Part shown: one piece after another, positions 1 through 6,990 of the stretch
How the letters are laid out: each line of letters starts with the position of its first letter
Position numbering within the stretch: position 1 is the first letter of the stretch
Assembly (NCBI GenBank): GCA_031407765.1
Contig: JANOIR010000493.1
Coordinates: 1 to 9,879, forward strand
Origin: JBDSLU01 sp031407765
GTDB taxonomy: Bacteria > Acidobacteriota > Vicinamibacteria > Vicinamibacterales > Vicinamibacteraceae
Reading direction: 5' to 3'
Length of the DNA: 9,879 bases
Translations under genes and position numbers: made by a program
Notes under the pieces: generated by a model
The model's database searches: none
What the model was told of the DNA's origin: nothing
The model's input: only the letters and a program-made list of their open reading frames with translations

Positions 1-1
1 G

Positions 2-304
2 ACGCCGCAGCGCGGTTGTTCGGTGATGACCTTCGGCAACGGCTACTTCGTCGTCGGCGCGGACGGCGCGGTGCCGGCACCGGAGCTCGACGTCCGGCTA
101 TCGTCCTGCGACTACGACGTCGTGTCGCTGATGCTGCCGCTCGGCGCGCTGACCGACGGCGACACGCCGATCTGGATTGCGCAGGTCACCGGCTGGGAGC
201 ATGAGTCGTACGCCGGGTTGCGCTGGGATGCGAAGGACGGCCGCGTCGCCGACGTGTTCCATACGCCCGGCGGCTTCTGCGGGACCGACCGCAGCGGCTG
301 GTAG
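2..304 (+). CDS. C-terminal part of an unrecognised protein (left-edge partial)
   Basis: The frame is open from the left edge to a TAG at 302-304, so this is most likely the end of a longer gene. A GTG-ATG pair at 23-28 could start a 93-residue protein, but no Shine-Dalgarno sequence precedes it. The visible part is a balanced, non-repetitive sequence with aromatic residues, acidic residues and two well-separated cysteines (in LSSCDYD and GGFCGTD), and it ends DRSGW. It lacks the Arg/Ala/Pro excess of shadow frames in this GC-rich DNA, which supports real coding. I do not recognise the family and assign no function. It converges on leuC, with 59 bp between the stop codons. Confidence 0.6.
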   Translation, partial: TPQRGCSVMTFGNGYFVVGADGAVPAPELDVRLSSCDYDVVSLMLPLGALTDGDTPIWIAQVTGWEHESYAGLRWDAKDGRVADVFHTPGGFCGTDRSGW

Positions 305-342
305 CCAGGTCGTCCGAGAGCGGGTCGGGGACCGCGTCCGCA

Positions 343-363
343 GTCGGCCGTCGGCCGTCGGCG
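343..363. repeat. Three 7-bp tandem repeats between convergent stops
   Basis: GTCGGCC occurs twice and is followed by GTCGGCG, ending directly before the leuC stop codon at 364-366. The first two units can pair as CGGCC-GTC-GGCCG (345-357), a short hairpin on either strand. There is no T-run, so a terminator role for the convergent genes is only possible. Confidence 0.4.
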
Positions 364-1785
364 TCAGCGACCGGTAAGCGCCGGCGCCAGCACCTTGCGG
401 ACGTCGACCACCTCGCCGGCGATCGCCGCGGCCGCGACCATCGCCGGGCTCATGAGCAGCGTCCGGCCGGTGGGGCTGCCCTGTCGGCCGCGGAAATTGC
501 GGTTCGACGACGACGCGCACATCTCGCGGCCCTGCAGCTTGTCCGGGTTCATCCCCAGGCACATCGAGCAGCCGGCGCCACGCCATTCGAAGCCGGCGTC
601 ACGGAACACCTGATCGAGGCCCTCGGCGACCGCCGCCTTGGCGACGCCCTGCGAGCCCGGCACCACCATCGCCCGCACCGTCGGCGACACCCGGTGGCCC
701 TTCACGATCGCCGCCGCCTCGCGCAGATCGGACAGGCGCGAGTTGGTGCACGACCCGATGAAGGCGACGTCGATCGGCGTCGCCGCAATCGGCGCGCCCG
801 CCGCGAAGCCCATGAAGTCGAGCGCTTCGACGACGGCGGGACGCTCCGCCGGCGCGACGTCGGTCGGCGTCGGCATGCGGCCGCTGACGCCGATCGACTG
901 CCCGGGGTTGACGCCCCAGGTGACGATCGGCTCGAGCGCGCTGCCGTCGATCGTCACGCGATCGTCGTAGCGTGCGTCGGGGTCGGACGCCATGCTCCGC
1001 CACCACGCCTTGGCCCGGCCGAACGCTTCGCCGTGCGGCGCGAACGGCCGCCCCTCAAGGTAGGCGGCCGTGATCTCGTCGGGGTTGACGTAGCCGACCC
1101 TGGCGCCGCCCTCGATCGACATGTTGCAGATGGTCATGCGCTCGTCCATCGACATGCGATCGACGACCGCACCGCCGTACTCGTAGGCGAAGCCGACGCC
1201 GCCCTTCACGCCGAGCTGGCAGATGATGTCGAGGATCACGTCCTTGGCGTAGACGCCTGGGGCAAGCTCGCCGGTCACGTCGATCCGCCGCACCTGCACC
1301 GGCTCCATCGCCAGGCACTGCGAGGCGAGGACGTCGCGCACCTGCGACGTGCCGATGCCGAAGGCCACCGAGCCGAACGCACCGTGCGTCGAGGTGTGCG
1401 AGTCGCCGCAGGCAATCGTCATCCCCGGCTGCGTCAGCCCCAGCTCCGGGCCGATCACATGGACGATCCCTTGGTTGCCGTGCGACAGGTCCCACAGGGG
1501 GATGCCGAAGTCGCGGCAGTTGCGCTCGAGCGCCGACATCATGGCCTCGGCCATGTCGTCTTTGAACGGCCGGGCGATCTCGCGGGTCGGGACGATGTGG
1601 TCGACGGTGCCGAACGTCCGCGACGGGAAGCGGACCTTCCAGCCGCGCTGGCGCAGCTCGTCGAAGGCCTGCGGCGTGGTCACCTCGTGGATCAGGTGGA
1701 GGCCGACGAAAAGCTGGGTCTGGCCGGTCGGCAGGATGCGGACGGTGTGCGCATCCCAGACTTTCTGGAGGAGCGTGGCTGCCAT
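364..1785 (-). CDS. leuC: 3-isopropylmalate dehydratase large subunit
   Basis: This is the large subunit of isopropylmalate isomerase, which with LeuD converts 2-isopropylmalate to 3-isopropylmalate in leucine synthesis in the cytoplasm. The 473 residues match the usual bacterial LeuC length. Aconitase-family marks are clear: CGDSHTSTHGAFG near residues 126-138, GSCTNSR at 344-350 and GAGCSMCLGMNPD at 404-415. The 4Fe-4S ligands are therefore C346, C406 and C409. SSSNRNFRGRQG (425-436) is the conserved substrate-side segment. The ATG has a strong GGAGGA (1791-1796) five bases upstream. The deacetylase stop is only 24 bp upstream on the same strand, so the two may be co-transcribed. Unusually, leuD does not follow; a converging unrelated gene does. 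No leader peptide or attenuator is visible. Confidence 0.97.
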   Translation of the reverse strand: MAATLLQKVWDAHTVRILPTGQTQLFVGLHLIHEVTTPQAFDELRQRGWKVRFPSRTFGTVDHIVPTREIARPFKDDMAEAMMSALERNCRDFGIPLWDLSHGNQGIVHVIGPELGLTQPGMTIACGDSHTSTHGAFGSVAFGIGTSQVRDVLASQCLAMEPVQVRRIDVTGELAPGVYAKDVILDIICQLGVKGGVGFAYEYGGAVVDRMSMDERMTICNMSIEGGARVGYVNPDEITAAYLEGRPFAPHGEAFGRAKAWWRSMASDPDARYDDRVTIDGSALEPIVTWGVNPGQSIGVSGRMPTPTDVAPAERPAVVEALDFMGFAAGAPIAATPIDVAFIGSCTNSRLSDLREAAAIVKGHRVSPTVRAMVVPGSQGVAKAAVAEGLDQVFRDAGFEWRGAGCSMCLGMNPDKLQGREMCASSSNRNFRGRQGSPTGRTLLMSPAMVAAAAIAGEVVDVRKVLAPALTGR

Positions 1786-1809
1786 GGACGTCCTCCGATT
1801 GTATAGCTC

Positions 1810-2769
1810 CTAGCGCCGTTGGGCTGCCTGGAAGAGGGCCATGACCCAGGCGGGAACCTGGGGACCCGCGCTGAAATTCGAGGCTGGAGCAATCGTGCGG
1901 GACCACCGGAAGAGCCAGCTTGGGCCGTGCGTGCCGACGTAGGCGTCCGGCGTCGCGTAGGCGGCGTCGCGCATCGCCGCCTCGAGGGTTATGAAGCGAT
2001 AACCGCGAGCCACGAGGCGGCCGAGCAGCGCGTCCAGGTGATCCGCGTTGATGGCCATCGTGTGGACCAGCAGCGTCTGCGGCACGTCGTCGCGGCCGAA
2101 CAGCTCGCGGGCCTTCTGCTCGGCGAACTCGGTGACCGCCATGGTGTGGGCCAGGTAGCTCTCTGCCAGCTTCGCCCCCATGGCGGTGTCCGCCCGGGCG
2201 TAGGCCACGTCGAACAGGAAGTCGCCGTTCTCGATGGTGTGCGGCGTGATCGTGTAGCCGCGCGCCGCGAGGCCCCGGACGATGCCGGCCTTCTTCTCGG
2301 CGGTGTCACCGGTGTGTGTCATCGGGTGGCGGAAGTAGAGGGGGTAGGGCCGCCGCGCCTGCATCAGCCGCTTGGTGACCACCTCGCCCTTGTCGACTTC
2401 CTCGAGGAAGGCGTCGGCCGTGAGCCGGTTGGCGTCCGGGTGCGAGAACGTGTGGTTGCCGAGCACGTGGCCCGCGGCGACCCACTGCTCGAGCAGGGCC
2501 ACGCGCGCGGCGCGCTCGTCCGCGGTCGCGGCCTCGAGCTTGTTCTCGTTGACGAACCCGACCGCCGGAGCGCCGTGCTTCTTCAGGACGGCGAGGATGG
2601 CCGCCGTGCCTCGCTGCGCCGCCGGCAGATAGGCGTCGGCGCCTCGCGACACGAAGGGCAGGTCGTCGATCGTCACGGCCATCGTCCGCGACGGCGTGGC
2701 CGTCTGCCCCGCGAGCGGGGCCGACGAGACGATGAGGATGCCGGTCAGGGCAAGCAGGGCCAGGCGCAT
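1810..2769 (-). CDS. Exported NodB-like polysaccharide deacetylase family protein
   Basis: The 319 residues begin with a signal peptide (about 1-22, hydrophobic LALLALTGILIVSSAPLAG), so the enzyme should act outside the inner membrane. The CE4/NodB-type fold is indicated by AVTIDDLPF (31-39, motif 1 with D35-D36), GNHTFSHPD (104-112, metal-type H106 and H110) and YFRHPMTH (145-152, motif 3). LLVHTMAINADHL (233-245) carries the late histidine. Family members remove acetyl groups from N-acetylated polysaccharides using a divalent metal. Motif 1 is TIDD-LP rather than TFDDG, and motif 3 lacks the usual RxPxG glycine, so this belongs to a divergent branch and its substrate is unknown. The ATG is the first start after an in-frame stop; its Shine-Dalgarno is weak. 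leuC follows 24 bp downstream. Confidence 0.88.
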   Translation of the reverse strand: MRLALLALTGILIVSSAPLAGQTATPSRTMAVTIDDLPFVSRGADAYLPAAQRGTAAILAVLKKHGAPAVGFVNENKLEAATADERAARVALLEQWVAAGHVLGNHTFSHPDANRLTADAFLEEVDKGEVVTKRLMQARRPYPLYFRHPMTHTGDTAEKKAGIVRGLAARGYTITPHTIENGDFLFDVAYARADTAMGAKLAESYLAHTMAVTEFAEQKARELFGRDDVPQTLLVHTMAINADHLDALLGRLVARGYRFITLEAAMRDAAYATPDAYVGTHGPSWLFRWSRTIAPASNFSAGPQVPAWVMALFQAAQRR

Positions 2770-2869
2770 CCGGCCATGCTACCCGAGCCGCGGCCGCCCG
2801 CCGGCCACGTGCGGGCGCCCAGCGCCGCGCGACGAATGGCGAGGATGAAGTCCGGAGCCATCGTCCCGT

Positions 2870-2889
2870 CGACGCGCGAAGGCGCGTCG
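2870..2889. other. Perfect 8-bp GC hairpin between genes
   Basis: CGACGCGC and GCGCGTCG flank a four-base loop. It lies in the 187-bp gap between the deacetylase start and the small exported protein's stop, about 70 bp past that stop. There is no T-run on either strand. It may back up the hairpin at 2924-2949. Confidence 0.4.
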
Positions 2890-2923
2890 GCGAATAGCAG
2901 CCCGCACGTTCCAAGGCCGGCCC

Positions 2924-2949
2924 GCGGCCGCGCGTGATAGCGCGGCCGC
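2924..2949 (-). terminator. Strong GC hairpin after the downstream small exported protein gene
   Basis: GCGGCCGCGC pairs perfectly with GCGCGGCCGC across a six-base loop, a 10-bp all-GC stem starting seven bases after the stop codon at 2957. There is no U-tract on the minus-strand side, so it is an unconventional terminator or an mRNA 3'-end stabiliser. It suggests that the paralog pair and the deacetylase are separate transcription units. Confidence 0.45.
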
Positions 2950-2956
2950 CAACCAA

Positions 2957-3376
2957 TCAGAAGCGCCACTGCACGCGGACGGCTCGCTCACGCCGATCGG
3001 CGCTGATGGCGACGGTGACCGGCGCGGGCCGCTTGCCCTTGTGCAGCTTGTCGATCAGCCAGCCGACGCCGGCGCCGGACGCCGCGCCGAAGCCCATGAA
3101 CGCTGCGTACATCGGCCCTTCCGCTGGTGCTTCGCAGCCGGCATCGCAACGGGCGTAGCCAATCGTGACAAGGCCAGCCATCGCGCCGGCGCCGGCCAGA
3201 GCGCCGAGCACGGCGCCGTCCCAGAGTGGATCGTCGTAGCGGGCGCCGACCTCCGGCGACAGTGGCCCAGGCTGGGCATGGAGCGCCGTCGGCACGAGCG
3301 TGAAAACGAGGGGACAGGCGACGAAGAAATAGGGGACGAGGCTCCGGGGAGCGATGAGTAGGCTGAAGCGGGACAT
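2957..3376 (-). CDS. Small glycine-rich exported protein, paralog A
   Basis: I chose the ATG at 3376 because GGAGGT (3383-3388) sits six bases upstream and the protein then begins with a clean signal peptide (about 1-34, ending ALHAQ). The longer frame, to 3427, lacks this. The 139-residue product has an RYDDP motif (46-50), a glycine/alanine-rich hydrophobic stretch (54-74), a CxxxC pair (C77, C81) and a second glycine-rich stretch (89-106). GWLIDKLHKGK (105-115) and a basic tail ending VQWRF follow. This looks like a glycine-zipper helical hairpin tied by two cysteines, probably in the envelope. The function is unknown. It is closely related to the gene 64 bp upstream, with which it probably forms an operon. 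Confidence 0.82.
   Translation of the reverse strand: MSRFSLLIAPRSLVPYFFVACPLVFTLVPTALHAQPGPLSPEVGARYDDPLWDGAVLGALAGAGAMAGLVTIGYARCDAGCEAPAEGPMYAAFMGFGAASGAGVGWLIDKLHKGKRPAPVTVAISADRRERAVRVQWRF
3032..3073. repeat. 42-nt direct repeat, copy 1 (paralog A)
   Basis: This stretch is identical base for base to 3516-3557 and encodes the shared GVGWLIDKLHKGK region of the two paralogs. Perfect identity here, with clear divergence elsewhere in the genes, indicates strong constraint or gene conversion. Confidence 0.85.
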
Positions 3377-3440
3377 CGCGGCACCTCCGATGTGCCCAAT
3401 GCGCGCCGCCGCGGCGGACCGGCTCACGGCAAGGACACGA

Positions 3441-3851
3441 TCAGAGGCGCCATTGCACGCGGACGGCGCGTTCCTGCCGATCGGCGCGGATGGCCAACGC
3501 GAACGGTGCCGGCTTCTTGCCCTTGTGCAGCTTGTCGATCAGCCAGCCGACGCCGGCCCCGGCGCCAGCGCCTGCGGCGCCGTACATCGCGTAGATGGGC
3601 CACTCGTCCGGCGTGTCGCAGAGGCCGTGGCAGTGCGCGTAGAGTGCGCCGGTGGCCACCACGCCACCGATGGCGCCCAGCGCGGCGCCGATGGCGATGC
3701 CGTTGCCGACGGGATCGTCGTAGCGGATGGTCGCGGCCGGCTGGGATGATTGCGCCGTGGCTGGCGCGACGCCGGCACACAGGATCGCACCGGCGAGACC
3801 GAGGATGGCGGCGACGCGACGGTCGGCAGGTCGAAGCAGTTGACGTAGCAC
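3441..3851 (-). CDS. Small glycine-rich exported protein, paralog B
   Basis: I chose the GTG at 3851: GGAGGT (3856-3861) lies four bases upstream, and the product then starts with a signal peptide (about 1-34, cleaved near ATAQ). The longer frame runs into the neighbouring repeat-protein gene. The 136 residues repeat the layout of paralog A: RYDDP (43-47), a glycine-rich hydrophobic segment (51-70), a CxxxC pair (C74, C78), a second very glycine-rich segment (86-104) and GVGWLIDKLHKGK. The tail ends AVRVQWRL. The last 38 residues of the two proteins are almost identical, while the signal peptides differ completely. A structural envelope role is an inference from composition. The Gly-zipper/CxxxC plan resembles small secreted proteins I associate with Acidobacteriota, from memory only. 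Confidence 0.82.
   Translation of the reverse strand: MLRQLLRPADRRVAAILGLAGAILCAGVAPATAQSSQPAATIRYDDPVGNGIAIGAALGAIGGVVATGALYAHCHGLCDTPDEWPIYAMYGAAGAGAGAGVGWLIDKLHKGKKPAPFALAIRADRQERAVRVQWRL
3516..3557. repeat. 42-nt direct repeat, copy 2 (paralog B)
   Basis: This matches 3032-3073 exactly over 42 bases and is the core of the tandem gene duplication. Confidence 0.85.
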
Positions 3852-3905
3852 GGGGACCTCCACCTGCCAATGCGTCGCGCCCGCGTCACCGGGCTCATAA
3901 CGACA

Positions 3906-3937
3906 ACGGCCGGGCACGCGATGCGTGTCCCGGCCGT
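3906..3937 (-). terminator. Terminator-like hairpin after the repeat-protein gene
   Basis: ACGGCCGGG plus CACGC pairs with GCGTG plus CCCGGCCGT around a GAT loop, giving a 14-bp stem with one bulged base (3928). On the minus strand it is followed by TTGTCGTTAT, a partly T-rich tail. It lies 44 bases past the stop at 3982 and before the start of paralog B, so it probably ends the long transcript and insulates the small genes. Confidence 0.6.
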
Positions 3938-3943
3938 GTCGAA

Positions 3944-3961
3944 GGCGGCAGTCGAGCCGCC
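3944..3961 (-). other. Second hairpin just after the repeat-protein stop
   Basis: GGCGGC and GCCGCC pair across a six-base loop (3950-3955), upstream of the larger hairpin on the minus-strand transcript. The two form a tandem pair at the gene end. Confidence 0.4.
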
Positions 3962-3981
3962 CCGTCTGGTCGAACGTGCGC

Positions 3982-6900
3982 TTACTGCAGGCGGGCCGCC
4001 GCGCCGTCGGCGCCAGCCGTGCGGGTGCCGCCGTCGACATGCCAGAAGATCGAGCGGTCGACGATCAGGTTCGCCGCCGGGTCGACTCCTTCGACGAGGA
4101 TCGAGAAGCGGCGGCCGGCCGCTGACGGGAACGCGCGCGCCATCGGGACATCGAACCGCGCGCCGGCGCCCACGGGGAAGGTGGCCGACGTTTCCGCGCC
4201 GTCTTCGAACAGCAGCGTGACCGCCACGTCAGTCGCCGCGCCCTGGTTGAAGAGAGCCACGGTCGTCATCGCGTCACGCGCGCCGCCCAGCTCACCTTCC
4301 GCCAGGATCCACCGCGCGCCGCCGCTAGTCGTGCCGCTGCCGCTGACCGCGTCGTCCAGCGTGCCGTTGCTGCCCCACCACTTGGTGCGCTCGGCGACGA
4401 TCGGCGCACTCGACTCGAGCGTGATGCCGAGGGCGGCGTTGGTCAGCGACGGGTGCACAGCGGCCACGTCCACCGTCTGGCGGCTGTTCGGCGCCACCGT
4501 GTAGGACCGGACCACACGGCGACCGTCCTGCCGTTGGAACGTGGCCTGCACCTGCGCCGCTTCGTTGCCCGGGTTGGCGAGGAGCAGGCGCATCGTGAAT
4601 TCGCCCGTCGCGCCTTCGAGGAACCACCACGCCGACGGAGCCGTGACGCCGACACTGGTGTCGCCGCCGCGCGGCGCGGTCGAGCCCGCCTCGCGGATAT
4701 ACAGGCTGCGCTCGACCACGATCGGCGCGCCGTCGATCGAGGTGATCTGCGCGGCCACGTCGGTCGTCGCCAGCGCGGCGTCTTCGCGGTCGACCCAGAT
4801 GGTCGCGCGGCTGCCCGCCGCTACGGTGTAGTTGCGCACGACCGGCGCCACGCCGTTCGGGAGCAGGTAGCGCACTTCGACCCGCGCCGGCGCCGGGCCC
4901 GGGTTCTGCACCAGGTAGAACAGCTCGAGCGGGTCGATCGTGGAGCCTTCGGCGAAGAACCACGACGTCGCCGGCTGATCGACAGCGCTCTCGAGGCTGG
5001 CGGCCAGGCCGCGCGCATCCCAGGAAACCAGGCGATCGAGCGCGACCGGCTGGTCGGACTCGAGACGGGTGGAGAAGGACTGACCCGCCAGGGCCGGCAC
5101 CGTGCTGAGATCCACCGTCCGCCGCGACCGCGCCGGGACCTCGACGGCCAGCTCGGTCGCCGCACCGGTGCTGGTCTCGAAGGTCAGCGTGACGTGCGCA
5201 TCGACCGTCTGCGCGTTGGCGATGGCCAGCTGCGTGCTCATCTCGGTGCTCTCGATGCCTTCCGCCAGATAGCGCCGGAAGACGCCGTCAGTGGCCGCGG
5301 CAGTCATCGACGACTCGTTCTGGGTCAGCGACGAGCCGCTCGTGTAGGTGAAGCCACCGGTCAGCGTCACCGTCACGCCGTTGGGGTTGCGCACCAGGAC
5401 GTCAGCCGCGCCGACCGTGCCGCTCAGCGTCGTCGCCCGCAGCTGGGTCGAGCTGATGTACTGGATGTTCGAGCACGTGCGCCCACCGACGCGGATATCG
5501 CCGCCCGCGCCGAGGACGTAGTTGGCGCCCGTGATGGTGATGGTCGTGCCGCCCGTGGCCGGACCGGACGACGGCGTCACCGCCGTGATGGTCGGTCCGG
5601 TCCCCGTGGCCGTGTAGGTGAAGCCCCCCGTCCGCGTCGCCACCTGCCCGTTCGGGTTGGTGATCTGGACGTCGCGTGCACCGGCGGTGCCCGCCGGCGT
5701 CCGAGCCGTTACCTGCGTCGCGCTGCCGAACGTCACGTTGGTCGCGGCCGTGCCGCCCACCCGCACCGTCGCCCCCGACACGAAGTTCGTGCCGGTCAGC
5801 GTGATCGTCGTGCCGCCGGCCGTCGCGCCCGAGCTCGGCGCCACCGACGTCAGCGTCGGCACCGCCGTCGGCGCGGTGTAATTGAAGCCGCCCGTCCGCG
5901 TCGCCGCCTGGCCGTTCGGGTTGGTGATCTGGACGTCACGCGCGCCCGCGGTGCCCGCCGGCGTCCGCGCCGTCACCTGCGTCGCGCCGACGAACGTCAC
6001 GTTGGTCGCGGCCGTGCCGCCCACCCGCACCGTCGCCCCCGACACGAAGTTCGTGCCGGTCAGCGTGATCGTCGTGCCGCCGGCCGTCGAGCCCGAGCTC
6101 GGCGCCACCGACGTCAGCGTCGGCGTCGACGCCGGCGCGGTGTAGGTGAAGCCACCGGTCAGCGTCGCCGTCACGCCGTTGGGGTTGCGCACCAGCACGT
6201 CACGCGCGCCGGCCGTGCTCGCCGGCGTCACCGCGCGGAGCTGCGTCGAGCTGATGTAGGCGATCCCCGTCGCCACCACGCCACCGACGCGAATCTCGCC
6301 GCCCGCGCCGAGGACATAGTTGGCGCCCGTGATCGTGATCGTCGTACCGCCCGCGATCGGGCCCGACGATGGCGACACCGAGGTGATGGTCGGTCCGCCC
6401 GACGTCGCCGTATAGGTGAACTGCGCCGCGGGCGTCGCCGACAGGCCGTTCGTGTTCGTCACCTGCACGGACCTGGCGCCAGCGGTGCCGGCCGGCGTCG
6501 TCGCCCGCAGCTGCGTCGAGCTCACCAGCGTGATGCCGCTGGCGAGGACGCCACCGAAGTGCACCGTCGCGCCGGTCGCGAAGTTGGTACCGGTGATGGT
6601 GACGACGGTGCCGCCCGTCGCCGGGCCGCTCGTCGGCGTGAAGGAGGTCACCGTCGGCGCCGTCGGCACGCCGGGCACCGTATAGGGCACCTGTGTCGAC
6701 GGCGAGCTCTGCTGGCCGGTCGCATTGTAGGCGACCACTCGCATGTAGTACGTCGAGCCGGCCTGCAAGCCGGTCATCTGACGGCTCGTGACATTGCCCA
6801 CGTCGATTGAAGTGGTCGGGTTACCGGACTGGGTTCCGTACTGGACGACATAGCCGGCCAGGTCGGCTTCCGTATTGGCGTTCCACATCAGCGTCTGGGC

Positions 6901-6990
6901 AGACAGCGTGCTCGAACACGCGAGGAGCGTCAGAAGCGCGAACGAGAGCGCACGAACTGCTTGGAGGCGGACGCGGGCAATTGGATTCAC
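3982..6990 (-). CDS. Secreted FN3-IPT/TIG repeat protein with C-terminal FAEG-type repeats
   Basis: This 1002-residue protein opens with an export signal (1-31; cleavage near LSAQ, or a lipobox-like LLAC at 22-25). An FN3 domain (about 33-105, TLMWNANTEADLAGYVVQYG) follows, then five IPT/TIG Ig-like repeats (about 112-195, 200-285, 290-373, 378-461, 466-551), each with the typical SxxPxSGxxxGGT and ITGxNF/Y motifs. The C-terminal part has four repeats starting YLAEG (574), FFAEG (678), WFLEG (789) and ILAEG (895). These resemble DUF5719-like repeats, an assignment made from memory. There are no enzyme motifs, LPXTG or PEP-CTERM anchor, so it is probably a surface or periplasmic binding or adhesion protein. 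The start is GTG with a weak AGGGT ahead of it. No confident promoter is visible in the 217 bp upstream. Confidence 0.9.
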   Translation of the reverse strand: MNPIARVRLQAVRALSFALLTLLACSSTLSAQTLMWNANTEADLAGYVVQYGTQSGNPTTSIDVGNVTSRQMTGLQAGSTYYMRVVAYNATGQQSSPSTQVPYTVPGVPTAPTVTSFTPTSGPATGGTVVTITGTNFATGATVHFGGVLASGITLVSSTQLRATTPAGTAGARSVQVTNTNGLSATPAAQFTYTATSGGPTITSVSPSSGPIAGGTTITITGANYVLGAGGEIRVGGVVATGIAYISSTQLRAVTPASTAGARDVLVRNPNGVTATLTGGFTYTAPASTPTLTSVAPSSGSTAGGTTITLTGTNFVSGATVRVGGTAATNVTFVGATQVTARTPAGTAGARDVQITNPNGQAATRTGGFNYTAPTAVPTLTSVAPSSGATAGGTTITLTGTNFVSGATVRVGGTAATNVTFGSATQVTARTPAGTAGARDVQITNPNGQVATRTGGFTYTATGTGPTITAVTPSSGPATGGTTITITGANYVLGAGGDIRVGGRTCSNIQYISSTQLRATTLSGTVGAADVLVRNPNGVTVTLTGGFTYTSGSSLTQNESSMTAAATDGVFRRYLAEGIESTEMSTQLAIANAQTVDAHVTLTFETSTGAATELAVEVPARSRRTVDLSTVPALAGQSFSTRLESDQPVALDRLVSWDARGLAASLESAVDQPATSWFFAEGSTIDPLELFYLVQNPGPAPARVEVRYLLPNGVAPVVRNYTVAAGSRATIWVDREDAALATTDVAAQITSIDGAPIVVERSLYIREAGSTAPRGGDTSVGVTAPSAWWFLEGATGEFTMRLLLANPGNEAAQVQATFQRQDGRRVVRSYTVAPNSRQTVDVAAVHPSLTNAALGITLESSAPIVAERTKWWGSNGTLDDAVSGSGTTSGGARWILAEGELGGARDAMTTVALFNQGAATDVAVTLLFEDGAETSATFPVGAGARFDVPMARAFPSAAGRRFSILVEGVDPAANLIVDRSIFWHVDGGTRTAGADGAAARLQ
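5618..6145 (-). repeat. Tandem 264-bp repeat: two near-identical IPT units
   Basis: Two in-frame 88-codon units (5618-5881 and 5882-6145) encode IPT repeats 4 and 3. Bases 5727-5825 are identical to 5991-6089 over 99 nt. After a single mismatch the match continues for another 34 nt. Such identity at synonymous positions indicates recent duplication or gene conversion. Confidence 0.9.

Noticed and set aside
694..1806. Open frame of 370 codons on the + strand over leuC
   Set aside because: leuC on the other strand is certain, and this frame has the Arg/Asp/His bias of an antisense shadow.
1819..2937. Open frame of 372 codons on the + strand over the deacetylase
   Set aside because: It is antisense to a clear NodB-like gene, and its composition and lack of domains mark it as a shadow.
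3852..4040. N-terminal extension of paralog B to a start at 4040
   Set aside because: It would overlap the end of the repeat-protein gene and the terminator hairpin and would bury the signal peptide. The GTG at 3851 has a strong Shine-Dalgarno.
3392..4504. Open frame of 370 codons on the + strand
   Set aside because: It crosses paralog B, its terminator and the end of the repeat protein. It is extremely Arg-rich with no coherent domain.
5340..6660. CRISPR-like or intergenic repeat array
   Set aside because: The repeats are in-frame coding units of about 88 codons with IPT motifs, not short repeats separated by unique spacers.
4453..6810. Open frame of 785 codons on the + strand
   Set aside because: It is antisense to the FN3/IPT gene, very rich in Arg/His/Ala, and reflects the GC-rich repeat codons of the real gene. 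It has no recognisable domain.
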